The notes under the pieces: model-generated
Told to the model about the DNA's origin: nothing
Seen by the model: only the letters and a program-made list of their open reading frames with translations
The model's database searches: none
Program-made: the position numbers and the translations under genes
Source: Stratiolaelaps scimitus
Lineage: Eukaryota; Arthropoda; Arachnida; Mesostigmata; Laelapidae
DNA length: 64,000 nt
Direction: 5' to 3'
Assembly (NCBI GenBank): GCA_019614645.1
Contig: JABWDB010000004.1
Location: forward strand, 20,646,001 to 20,710,000
Part shown: positions 1 through 12,200 of the stretch, one piece after another
Position numbering within the stretch: the stretch's first letter is position 1
Layout of the letters: each line of letters starts with the position of its first letter

Positions 1-1
1 C

Positions 2-150
2 CGATGTTCTGACAGCGAATTTCGTTGGCGTGCCACTCATTTCCTGCCTTTACCCCGTCCACTGACAACCGAAGCGGAGCCGCTAGACATCGAGCGAGGA
101 ACAGCCGCGAAGGCCCGCTTAGGCCTGATTTACGATACAGCTGAAGACTA
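2..150 (+). CDS. Possible 3' terminal coding exon of a neighbouring gene (partial, unidentified)
   Basis: From base 2 one plus-strand frame stays open for 49 codons and ends at TAG 148-150. The peptide is mixed and charged, ending with GLIYDTAED, and looks more like protein than the surrounding sequence does. The left end is cut by the window edge, so no start or splice site can be judged. If real, this gene converges tail-to-tail with the ING gene. I do not recognise a family. A GC-rich stretch continues to about 560 with further open frames on both strands, none with a convincing splice structure. Confidence 0.3.
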
Positions 151-771
151 GTGCGCGAGAAGGAACTCAGCGCGTCGGCCTCGAGCTCGGCGCCTCGCCT
201 CTCGGAGAAGTGCCGATGTCGTCAAAACATGGGATAGTGGAAGAAGAGGTCGGCTATCGCGCTCATGCAGACGTCTGCGGTCGTCGAGAGGGACTCAATT
301 TCGTCAAAGCTCAGATCGAGAGGCGGCCAGTCCAGCATGAGCGGGACCAAGGGCCAAAGCTGGAAGTAGTTTGCGCGAGCTCGGTTCGCCATCATATGAA
401 GATCTGCGCAGCTCTGCCAAAGGAAAATGCACAGAGGGATGGATTCGACGATATGAAAGGCTGAATTAGTGCACGCGATGATCGGTCGAGAGGACGAGAT
501 TTGAACCAATTTGAATTACATTTCTGCGGTCGACAGAGGGAGCGAGTGTGGGGTCAACGATATAATCTAGTGTAGAAGAGTGCAGTAGTTTGTCTGCTTG
601 CAAACACACGAGGATATATACGTATCACTGACGCCTTGATTAAATCCACACTGCTGTATTCATGGCGATATTCATCACTGGATTGAGGGTTACGATGGAC
701 ATTTTAAGGCGATGTCATTTTGCCGTGTCGTCGAATGACAAATGGATCGAAAGATATGTATGAAACATGTC

Positions 772-774
<3 letters not shown>

Positions 775-809
<35 letters not shown>
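775..809. repeat. (TA)n microsatellite
   Basis: Uninterrupted TA dinucleotide tract of about 17 units. The flanking 560-1750 stretch is AT-rich and I see no gene in it. Confidence 0.95.
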
Positions 810-810
<1 letters not shown>

Positions 811-1753
811 TAAAGAGATATATGGAAGATATACTTTGATCCGTATCATTTTGGGCCGAAAAATTCAGCTATAAGTCTACTACCACGAGTTTATATATAT
901 TATAATATCCAAGCCCCCCATTGCCTGAGTTCATCTTCTTCTGATATCTAAAAATCTGCTGGGTGTTTGGGAAGTCATGTAATTCTATGGCATTGAAAAA
1001 AGTCACGCAATGGATAGAGACACGATGCAAGTGTTGAGAGAGCGATGACATTCGCGCGCGTTGCTTAATATTTATGTGTGATTGGTGAGATTCAAACAGA
1101 TTACAAAAATAGCTCCATCAAACAGAAATCCAACTCCACGGCGTTGGGCTCCTTGTCGAAAATTTAATAATACAGTTTTATCGACCAGCAGGTCTCAACG
1201 GCGCATTTGGGACTATTAAATTGAAATTCTGAATTGGGCAATTTTGCCATAAGTTTGCTGATATTATTCGAGTAATGTTACTCGGAAATCTAACGCAACT
1301 GACTCCAAAAGACGTACTTTCATACTACGTGATTCAAAAGAGGGAATAATCGTGCGTTAGCGCTTTGCTGTGCCATTTTAAGTAATATCACACCGCCTGG
1401 GTATCATGCACCCACTAAGATGTTTTAGCATAAAGATAAATTTTAACGCGGTTTCCAAGTGGACCTTTACAACACACTCAGGGCTGCTCTAGTTCGCCTC
1501 TAGGAGAGAGTGACGGGTAAAATAGGTTACACCATCTCTAGAGTACGTGTGCCTTTCTTAATGATTGAGTATCTAATACCGCCTCTTTTCATCTGTGTTC
1601 CTCTTCTACAAGACACAGCACCTCATGAATATGCTACGCGATATATATATATATATCAGAAGAATATTTCCGCAAGATGAACGAGTGAACTAATTTTATT
1701 ATTTTAAATAGCTATCTCTATTACCAGTTATGACCTTCGTTCATCTCTTTATC

Positions 1754-1781
1754 AAGAGCCGTGTACCCTCACACGGCTCTT
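1754..1781. repeat. Perfect 11-bp inverted repeat (hairpin)
   Basis: AAGAGCCGTGT at 1754-1764 and its exact reverse complement at 1771-1781 enclose the 6-base loop ACCCTC. It lies about 80 bp beyond the recognisable end of the mariner relic, so it could be transposon-derived or a structured RNA element. No function is claimed. Confidence 0.7.
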
Positions 1782-1863
1782 CACTTGCCCTTCTGCTTTG
1801 AACTTTATATTGCCCGTGGGGTACAGTCGAACTCTGAATAAGTCACAGTAAGAAGGTGCTGTA

Positions 1864-2340
1864 TCAGGCGAGTACGGAGGAGGGACCTTCCAAAAGGTTC
1901 CAGCCAGGGCTCGCTATATTTTGTAGACCGGGCACACTAACGGGGACCTTTTGTGGGCGCACCTTCTCATCGCTGGTAACAATTTGATGCAGAAACGGGC
2001 ATTGTTTTTGCCTGGCGAGCGAAGAAACGTACTTTGAAGAACTCACTCAATCGCTCACTCAATTGATGACGAACCCATTAATTCATACACACGAGACCAA
2101 ATGGATGCAGATGATTGATAATGGTTGTGTGAGAAATGCCAAAAGCCTACGCTCAGTCCTCCTCGTAGTCGCTGTAAGGGCCTGTTCCAACCTTTCTCGT
2201 AGACGGTTGCCATCCAGTTCCGAAGGCCTTCCTGAACGCGGGGCTGAACTTTGAACAGTTTGAACCAATTGTAAAGCTGGCCTCCTCTCATTCAACCCCA
2301 CCCGAAAACACCACCGAAGATTTCGTAAAGTTTTTCCCAC
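1864..2340 (-). mobile_element. Degenerate mariner transposase fragment
   Basis: On the minus strand three overlapping frames carry pieces of mariner transposase in the correct order. A helix-turn-helix-like piece reads NWFKLFKVQPRVQEGL (about 2270-2220). The highly typical PRSGRPSELDGNRL segment follows (about 2230-2190), then a threonine/arginine-rich stretch. The CPFLHQIVTSDEKV segment (about 2010-1970) corresponds to the mariner 'PFL..IVTGDEKW' motif holding the first catalytic Asp. The pieces sit in different frames, so the gene is frameshifted and dead. The C-terminal half with the remaining catalytic residues is missing or unrecognisable. Terminal inverted repeats were not located. Confidence 0.75.
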
Positions 2341-2664
2341 TCTAGTGACTTTCCTGTAATCGTAAAGACTAACAGCTCGAAAGCGGAAAAATATACATTT
2401 TTCATTGTCCGACTTCGACTAACTTGATACACAAAAAAACTGCCTGCAACATAGTGCTCTCAGTGATTTTCGAAGAGTAGCTCTGGACGATAAAAATAAG
2501 ACATATATGTCAATATAGGAAACGGCCCCCGACGAACACGCGAGCCTTTGAAAAGATCCACCAAAATTCTGTAATTTCTTTCATTCCCACCTAATGTATA
2601 CCATAACGTCGCGCGGTCAACTATCGACTGGTAGCCAACACAAAATAGTTTAATACTTGTTTGT

Positions 2665-2670
2665 TTTATT
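2665..2670 (-). terminator. Candidate polyadenylation signal of the ING gene
   Basis: AATAAA on the minus strand, about 400 bp downstream of the ING stop codon at 3070. It is the first canonical hexamer I noticed there, implying a 3'UTR of roughly 400-430 bases. A run of ATT/ATA repeats on the window's plus strand begins just upstream of it in transcript sense. Confidence 0.5.
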
Positions 2671-2690
2671 ATGATTCTTATTTTCCTGTT

Positions 2691-2784
2691 GTTATTATTA
2701 TTATTACTATTATAATAATTATTATTATTATCATCATCATCGGCATTATTATAATGTGTATAATTATACATAATATCTATGTTC

Positions 2785-2816
<32 letters not shown>
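2691..2816. repeat. Compound (TTA)n / (AT)n low-complexity tract
   Basis: Imperfect TTA/ATA/TCA trinucleotides followed by a (TA)n run from 2785. It lies in the presumed 3'UTR of the ING gene. Apparent open frames here simply follow the repeat. Confidence 0.9.
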
Positions 2817-3069
2817 CCTGTCGCTAGTATGGTCGCTGCCGGCCGCCAGCGTCTCCACATACAGATTGAGAATCGTGAACGTCCGACAATAACCTTCTAA
2901 CAAAAGCGTTCAAGGCGACATCGTCTCCACAACTTCTGTCAATCATCTTGATGACAAGCAGAAAATCGTCGCAACGCTATTTCGGTAGTGTAGCCGATCC
3001 TAACGGTTCTTCTCTAGCTTCTGTTTACCGGCGACAGGTCGAGGAGCTGCGGCTCGCGATGAAGTCGGC

Positions 3070-3225
3070 TCAGCTTGCCTTCTTCATCTGATTCGATCGG
3101 TCCCCTCGACATCGGGGACAGTACCACTTGCCCTTAGGCTTTGTTGTCAGCGCGACGCACTGAAAGTGGAACCATTCGATTGCACACTCCTCGTTGTCGC
3201 AGCAGATCATCTCGCCGAATGATAC
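3070..3225 (-). CDS. ING1: ING coding exon 6 (most of the PHD finger, stop codon)
   Basis: Begins after a cccacag acceptor at 3227-3226 in phase 0 and encodes 51 residues, [10 protein letters not shown] through RSNQMKKAS, then TGA. It contributes six of the eight zinc ligands (C458, C463, H469, C472, C485, C488) and the Trp467 cage residue. Two oddities are visible. ING1/2 normally have Gly before the third ligand Cys; here it is Cys457, giving a CC pair. The lysine/arginine-rich tail that follows the PHD finger in vertebrate ING1/2 is reduced to about ten residues. Confidence 0.95.
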   Translation of the reverse strand, partial: VSFGEMICCDNEECAIEWFHFQCVALTTKPKGKWYCPRCRGDRSNQMKKAS

Positions 3226-6200
3226 CTGTGGGTGAGTTCACAACGAAACTGACGATTTAGTCATTGGGCCGTGATTTTGCCAACCGCAACCATACGGATA
3301 TTATGGCGAATTCTAAGGCTCTCTAGACGGTGGGACTCCCCCGTAGCCAGCTCCTCATCAGTAGGGGCCGTCTACAGTCTTTAGTGGCGCAGGGATAACG
3401 GTGGTGCCCAATAGCCTACGTTTCCTCTCATCTGACACCCGACTCGAATATGCATGAATAAATTCTATTTATTCATATTATTTCTAGTGATTTCATCTAA
3501 TATATATATATATATATATATATGCTGTGATCGTCTTACCTGTTCACAAAGACAATACGTTGGCTCATCCGGATCGATGGCGTCCACGGGAGACACCGCC
3601 TCCTGTTGCCGGGCGCTCTTCCGCTTTTTGCCTTGACCTGTCGACGCAACACGAATACTACCGAGTTAAAATCTATTCATATCCGATTCCCCATCCATCA
3701 TGTGACCATCATCGCAGTCTAATAGCATAAAACAATTCGAGCATTTCCCATAACCTTGTCTCTCCACTTTCATGACATATTGATCGTCCGCCAGCCCAAC
3801 ACGAACAAAATAATGCGTCTAATAATCGTCCACTACGCTATGAGATAAGTTCAGCCTTTCAGCCGTCGCTGCTCACCACGAAAAAGTTTATGTCGTTTTA
3901 TGAATCAGGCTACTTTGACTCCGGTGGCCTACGCACATTCAGGCCCACAGCTCACGACGTCCTTATTGTTTGACCACTGACAACGCTCCTGTTTGTTATG
4001 CTTCCTCCCTCATGATATTATATAATCCTTCATAATATATTCCCCACTCACCCGTCGTATTTTCAGTGCCCGCGCTACCACGTTTATTTCCTTTCGTGGC
4101 CGTTTGGTTTGCTCCGGCACCGCTCCGCTTCTCACGTTTGCTGCCGCTTCCAGTCTCGGACACGCCCCCGTAAGCGCTCGACTCGCTGTAGTCCTTGGCC
4201 GCAGCCCGTCGTGCTCGCTTGCCTCCGCCGGTGCCCGTTGATGACTGCGAATTCTAGTATGATGATGATGATTACGATGACGATGAAAGAGACAATGAAT
4301 TGAAAAAGAAGCAAACCAAAACCACAAGAAGAATAAGGCACTTAGTATTTTAGTGTTTTTTTTTTTTGATAATTGAAATGTGTACATTTGGGCCTCGAAA
4401 TGAGTGACAAACCTGGATGACACTGAATGAGCCCTCGATAGAATAGACTAACTCTTTTAAAGGGTAAAATAGATGCGCACGCAAGCAATCGAAAAGGGAA
4501 GAAACGCCGATGGCTGGAGCGCTTTTGATTCAAGGCTGTTGTTCCATCTCAACACTCGTCTCTTAATCAACAACAACAACAAATTGAAAGGTGGTCTGAT
4601 TTTCCCACCAGCTATTTCTACGAAGAATACGAAGCACTTCAGCACAGTGGGAGAGGCGGCTAACGAATTCTAGTAATCGATTCGTGTCCGCGGTTCTCAT
4701 TCTACAGAAATCTGATCATTTCAGGTTTGTAGTACCGCCGCAAAAAGCGAAAGCAGCAATCAGAGCCGTGGCGACACGTCCGCCAACCTAAGCTGCTCGA
4801 AAGTCGATGACAAAGACGATCGGCGATTGTTGATATGGAAATGGCAGCTGTTTTTGGCTACGGCTTCCGGGCACCCGTGTCTGCTAACGTCAAATGACTC
4901 TCAATGGACCCCGTTGATTGTCGATGCCTTGCAAAGCAAAGCCACTGGGCCGCCGCAGCCACCTTCAAAGCCTGACGTCGAAGCAGCAATTCAATCGCTG
5001 TCCAAACGGCAACGCCCCCTCAACACGACATCCGAGCGTCATTTGAGTTGCTTGCAACTAACCGTCGAGAAAAACGCGGTCTGGCTCGCTCACTGTCTGA
5101 CCCCGACGCATATTGCCATTCGCAGTTAACATTACCGGAGACCGACGGAGCTAATTCCCGCACCGAGTTGGTTGTGAATAGTGAGCGGATATCGGTAAGG
5201 CTTCTAGGTTGTATCGTTCAAACGTTCTGACGCTCGATGTGTTGTTTAAGAAATAAAGTAAAATATGGCTAAGATGGACCCGTTGCCATGTCCCCGCCTG
5301 CAAATGCGCACTGCAATGGTCATTGCAGCGAGCGCTCGCTAATTAGCTCGGGTCATTGGGCGAACTTCTTATCGAACGTCCCTCCTGCCTATCGATTTGA
5401 ATGATTGCATCCGACGATCGAACGAATACTAGACGTGAACAAACTGTTTGTACTGGAATTACCTCGTAAATGCGTAAACTGTCAGCGGCCGATCATCGCG
5501 AACATATTACATATCCAGATCAATTTAATGCTGACCTTGAAGTCGAAAGCTTGTAGAACGTGCCATATGGAGGATGCTACTCAACATTGTTCCCGCATAC
5601 TAATTTAGATATCTGTATAGGATGCATAATGTACACCCATACGGCTATCTTCAGGCCACCGCCAAGCGCCAGCTCGACCAACCACCATTGTCATGACATT
5701 GTAACACTACCATGCTCTCTACCATGACCGAGATATAGGGTATTTCCATGTCGTCATCTCATCCAACGAGCCGCCAATTCATAGCTCGACCCCAATTTTG
5801 TCGAGCCAGGTGGCGTGGTGTATCCGTGGTGTGCGCCTCGCAATCCGAAGAGGCACGTAGGTGCACGCACAGGTTCGAGAGCCACCGTTGCATATTAGTA
5901 TTTAAGGCGTCCGTCTTACGAACCAACACGAAATCGGAACCGTGGACGTTAAATATTGGCTGAGAATCAGCCCGAAGAAATAAAAAGGATCCCAATTTCC
6001 AGCAACTGAACAAAACTATCGCCTATACCGACTGATAGTACCAATATCTTTGGAACTCAACCTGGAACTCGAGATTCCGTCAACAGCCGTCCACAAGCAC
6101 ATCACGCATGCTTAGTAATCATACACGTTCGAAGTGCGTGCTGCATAGACAAAACGCATCTACCCATCGTTGGCGTCGAAAAGGCACGTGTTGAAAAAGG

Positions 6201-9200
6201 ACAACAAAAAGCGCACCAATTAGATCAGAGATTCGCTTGAATGAATCATTTCAATTCACAGTCACTTGGTGCAGTTGACCAGCAAAAATGTCAGCAGAAA
6301 TACTCGTCGCCTGTACTACTGATGTCGACTTGGGACCATATACACCCACACCGAAAAATGGCTACTCACCTCTTCCTTGACGTGTTTGTTGGTCCCGCTG
6401 CCGCTGTTGTGATTGTTGCTGAGTGAATTGTTGCTGTTATTGCTATTGCTGTTTGAGATCGTCTGCTGATGGGCTCCACCTCTCCCGTGATGGTGGTGGT
6501 GGTGGTCGCTTGCGGACTTTCCGTCCACCGTCGCCGGCCCATTACCACCGACGCCCGAGTTGTTGTTTGTGATGCTGGTGTTGTTGCTGCTGCTGTTGGC
6601 AGCAGCAGCAGCAGCCGCCGCCGCTGCGGCAGAGCCGCCGCAAGCCGGGTTGCCGACACCTCCGTTTCCGCCAGCGCCACCACCCGAGCCGGGGCCTCCT
6701 CCGCCACCGCCGACCCCTGAACTCGTATTGTTCGATAGGAGACTGTTCGAACCCGTTCCTCCGAGGCCGGCGGAACCGCCAACGCCTCCGCCGCCTCCGC
6801 CGCCATGGTGTGAACTGCTATTGTTTAGACTGCTATGATGATGGTTGTGGTGATGGTGGTGATGATGCGACCCACCACTGCCCGAATGCGTACTCGACGC
6901 GTTGTTGTTGTTGTTGTTTGAGGGGATGTTCTGGTTTGACGCGCTGTTGTCGTCGCTCGAATGACTTCCGGCGCCGCCTCCGCCGGCGTTGCCCGTTAAA
7001 GGTGAGTGGTGGCCGCCGGAACCGCTGCGATGCTGCGAGTCATACAAGCGCTCCTTCGCTAGACAGTCGGAGAACGTCGTCGCGGGGTTGTGATGCCGGC
7101 TTAACTTGTCTGTGTTAACGGGTGACGAATGATGAAATGGGATCAGCAGGTAAGAACAACGAAATAAAAAATAGATTGACATTGATTAGACGACGACGAC
7201 GACGCGTGTAAAACCTATATATATATATATGCTGGACAGCATATGAAGAGTTGAGCCATTCGGTCAAGTGTTGGCACCACTGTGGCTAGTGTTTGCGCGC
7301 CGCAAGAATAACATCAATGATATGTGGATATATATGATTATATATCCTTCTATTGGAACCGTGTCACACACGGTTAGGATCTAGAGCGGCAAGCTCACAC
7401 AGACGAGATCCAGTCTGATCTCATTAACTACATGGATATGAACGAAAGGTAACTACATATTGCTCGTGTATTAGAACGGAATGGCAATCAGCAGATCAGA
7501 TACGAATTTATCGCTTGACAATGTATCTTTTCTGTACCCTCCCCCATTACCAGAAAAGCAGCTCGCTTGACGGCGTCAAACAGCATTAGCTGTCAGCATC
7601 CCAAGTGGAGTTATCCCGCTATCGAGTGCTTGCTATTTTGCTTCCATCACAAATAGAAATAGGACTCTCTAAAGGACACCGTGGGGCTTTGTGAGCAGGG
7701 CAGCAACGAGTGACCGTTTGTGTCCCCACAGAGCTCCGTATCTACAACAACCACCGCCACTCGTGCGTATCCGTGTGTGTGTGTGGGTACGTCTTGCTTC
7801 CTGCCATATTTAAATCTGTGATCGAAAATGCTGAGAACAAAATGGTCGCCTTTCCACACGGCTCGACGCAAGCCTTAAGTTTAGCTGACCTAGATTTGCT
7901 TTTGTAACGACATTGAACATTTGATACAGCCGCGCCTCAACTCGTCCAACCCAGTGGTCCTGTTGGCTGGCGCCTTCCGCGTGCCCCGTAGCAAAGCGAA
8001 ACAAACATTACAAACGTGGACATCAATCAATAATCTACTCGTAGGTCTATTATCTTCAGTGTCGCAGTCGATTAACTCTCCAGCTGACCACACTGACGAA
8101 TAGAATATTTCCGATATCCGGTAGTTAGGGCCTTAGTTCATTTTCGTTGGCCCTCCTCATTCATTATCTACTCCCCTTCGATCAGAAAGCCTCCGCACTC
8201 GAGTATAGAGCCTACCTTGGAACAGTGCACCGTTTCACACAAGGTAATGCAGTTCTCAAAGCGCCCGTGTAAATATTTTTTTCGTTATGGTTAACTGCTT
8301 GAATCACTGTCACTGCTTGGAGCACTTGCCTGCGGCCGCACCTAGCACGACCTAATCGACCTATGACCGGTCGCTGTCGTTCTTCGCCTAGGAAAGAGAC
8401 CAGCCTATACTCGTGTTACGGGTGTATGCCCAACTCTGACACGATCGTCCGTTGGCTCAAGTCTCGTTACTCGACACAGGCAGTAACCATCTTACCGCGG
8501 CACACAGCGAGATCGTGTGACGTCTCAAAGTGCCAACCACATGGGCAACTCAACTGTCAACAACGACCAAGTAACACGCCCAGACATCTTGTTGTTATCA
8601 ACGAAGCGTAGGATTTTACTCGATATTGTTCGAATGGAACACAAAGGGCAAAATGATACGGCGCGATAGTCCTTCATAAAAATATATTATTATTAGTTTA
8701 ACAGAACACTGCCGATTGCAAATTGTACAGAAAAACACACGGATCAAACGGCTGCGATTAAGTGGCTCCACACTGCACCGCATGCCAATTACGCGGGGTG
8801 TATATCATGGCAGGTAATTGAAGAATAAAATTACCAATATATATATATATACGACGTAATAGTGCACACACACACGCATACAGATATCTGTTCGCCGGTA
8901 CACGATCGTAAAGTGGGGGCGAAAATTGAAAGTGACGCGCTCCCTTCCGCTACTTGCAGTAGATTATTTCTCAAGACCGTCACCCATAGTACAACAACGT
9001 CCGTTTATCATAAGCTGGCCAGTCTCATCGATTCGACTCGGAAAACGCACGCCAACTTTCCAACGACCCAATTACCGACCAGTTATTTTTTCACCCCAAA
9101 ATGGCGCGCGAGCTCCGCCAACGAGCGCATCGACGTCTAGATGTACATGGCCCATATGTATACACGCCTATATGGCCGTCTGTATGAGATTTATAGGCTG

Positions 9201-12200
9201 AACAGCGAATCATAAAAGCGTAAAGAAACAGAAATGCCATATTGTGTACGTGTGTGTGTGTGTGTGTGGTACCCATCGTTACTATTATATACAATTGTCT
9301 CTCGCCGATATGAAGACATTTACAAGGCAAACATCTACACGAGACAAACGCACACATCCCGAATAGCATTGTTTGCATGGGTGGCTTCTAGATATATGAC
9401 TGGTATCTTGTCGACGGTGGTTGCTCACCGCGTTGGCGCTGCCATTGCGGATGCTCCGCTTGAGGCGGCCGCAACGGTAATCCACGTGACGCCGACCAAG
9501 CCGGTAGTCACGGCAAAAGATATTAACGCTGAACTAACACCGCCACCACCGGCGGCAGCAGCAGCAACAGCACCGACGGCAACCGACGTCAAGCAGCACT
9601 TTCCAAGAGCAGTTTCCGCTCTGTGACAGCTCGGTAATTGATACTAAAATCGTCGTACGACGGCAACGGCCGTGTCCGTAGCACGTGGTTCATAAAGCCG
9701 CTCAAAAATATTCCGATATATATATATATATATATATATTAGCTGTGTATCCCACGAGCCCTCCTCACCTCGCCGCTAGCTGGTGGAACTGGCGTAAACA
9801 CTGTTGTTTTGTAATACCCATCATCGCCACATAGCAATCCATAGATAGCTAACTGCGATAGGTCGTCAATCGGCCCGAGGAGCAAAATACTGAAATCTTT
9901 GCCCTGAAGAGGGATACAACATAGGTAATAGCAATAGTAGTGGTGGTTGTAGTCGTAGTACTTGCTTATGTTTACGCAAAGTATGCCCCTATCAATATGC
10001 AACCGGCTATGCCGACTCGAAACGGGAACACATTTTCCGGAACTTGATACTAACGCGAATACAGGGTGGCGAACACCATCAATTTCATCTTGGCCGAAAC
10101 AGTATCGGCACCGCCGAGTTTATCCCCTGATGATGACGGGAGTGAGGTTTGCCTTTCGTCGTTGTTATCGTGATCGTTGCTGCAGCCGTTGTAATTGTCA
10201 CGCAAATGCCAAAATGATGAACCATACCGTAACGCGAAGCCGCCACAATTACAGGCGGTCGCACGAACGACACGTTAGCACCAGGTGAACACGCACCTTC
10301 CCGCTGCAAAGGTTGAGCGGTAGCTCATGCGCGCGAGACAAAACGCCCTTAGTTCCGGTTTTTTTCTTCCCGAACTGCGCTAGTTATTTCATCGAATAGA
10401 GCGGATGTCTTGCATGCGCCATAACCTGGCTCACAAAATCGTCAATTGGCACTGCATGTTCACACTGTCGAGATCATCGTTGGTGGAACTCACACTCACA
10501 CACACACACACGTCCGAGCGTATACTTCGAACTTCGTCAGACCGTGGCGCGGGCGCACAAAGCGGCAAAATGCGATTATATTCGCATATGAACAACGCAC
10601 AGAGAGACAGCCGTCCATTCACAAGCGGTGGCAAACGACGTCGGTAAATTTTGCGTGTGAATTGGACTTGAGAGCTATTGTACTCTCCGTAGTAGCTCCC
10701 TGTGCCGCGTCGATGATCGCTCTCACACTACGAACTTGTGAGCAGGACAGCTTTCTTTGCATCGTCGATGTTCGTCACGCAGTTCATTTATCCTCCCTGC
10801 AGCTGTGGCGACGTCGTCAGCTCGCACGACACAGTATTGTGACCACCACCATCGTCGTCATCGTACCTCGGACGAAACCGCAGAAAATTCAACCGAGAGC
10901 AATTGAGTAGTCGCAGGCAAATCCAGCAGACACCCGGCAGATAGACGCAAATTTTCACCAGCTCATCGAATGCTCACTACAGCGCATTCATCGTTTGGTG
11001 TAGCCGTTCACCACGAGCTGTACCAGTGGCACGAATGTTATTGGAACTCTAAGGGCAGGCAATGCTTGGCGACAAACAACAAACCCTAACAGTTTGCTAG
11101 CGAGATTTTCTTCTCTGCGTCGTCGTCATTGTCCTCTCTCAGCCCCCTAGCCTCCTACTTCTTGCTTTGCTGCTGCTGCTCCTGTTGTTCTTGTGCACTT
11201 GGTCTAATCATGCGTATTTTCTCACTTATTGAACCATTCGACCGTTTGAGTACACGAGGTAACAGTCGGATCCACCAGACGGGATCAGCCGCCGCCGCCG
11301 CCGCTTCGAGCCAAGTTCGTTTCCTGTCTGAGAACGCAGAGAAGCTTTCATCAGACGAGAACTGTTACCACCGGCACGAGCTTGCCGTTGCTGCCTTCGT
11401 AGTCTCAGTCAGTTGGTTGGATTGTGTGCTCGTCTGTCCGTTCCCAGCGTGCTTGATCGTCGCCGGTGGTGGCGGCGATAGCAGAAGCAGTAACAGCAGC
11501 AGATCTTGCACGATAGTCCACGTCAGGCGTCGCTTGAACAAAACACCCGTCTTCAAGTTGTTCAGCTTGTTCACCCGCTTGCATTGAGCAACTATCACTG
11601 ACTCGATAAGTGATTGACTGAGTGGCTGGACCGATCTATCGACCGACTCACTGAGCGCTATTGCTATTGTTGTATGGGTTAATTATTTTTAGTCAAGAGG
11701 CTCGTCAGCAGCAGCAGCAGCAGTTTCGGCCACAATGCAAACGGTACGTGTTAGGCGGTTTGTACGGTGTCGCTCACTAACTCAGCCAACCGCTGACGAT
11801 GCTGTAGTAGAGTTTCCAGTCACAGCAGTGGTTGTTGTAAGCCTGTAACAAGGCTATAGCAGGCTCGTAATAGTTCGTTGCGCTTGTCCGCCGGAGGGAC
11901 ACTCAGGCAGGTACGTAGGTGGGCGGTCAGTCACGACAACAGTGAACCACAGCTACTTACACTCAGCCAGCTTGCTTACTCGCCCGCAGTGTTCGCGTAG
12001 TGTGGGCCAGATGAGTAAGTACACAGAGCAAAGCGGCTGCGGTGGTGGACGCGGCAGCGGCAGCTTCGCCGATGACAACGACAGCAACAGCTATGACAAC
12101 AAGCTCAACGGCAGTGGCGGCGATAGTAGCAGCATTAGCGGCAACGAGAGCCGGTGGGAGCGGTTAGCTGCGAGAAAAATGACACGGGAGAAACGGGCAG

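Noticed and set aside
4010..4423. Longer minus-strand frame across ING exon 4
   Set aside because: It breaks the phase with exons 3 and 5; the shorter frame between the splice sites encodes the basic linker and fits.
6469..6838. Plus-strand frames rich in Pro, Ala and Val opposite ING exon 3
   Set aside because: They are shadows of the trinucleotide runs in the minus-strand exon, which has matched splice phases and an identified gene.
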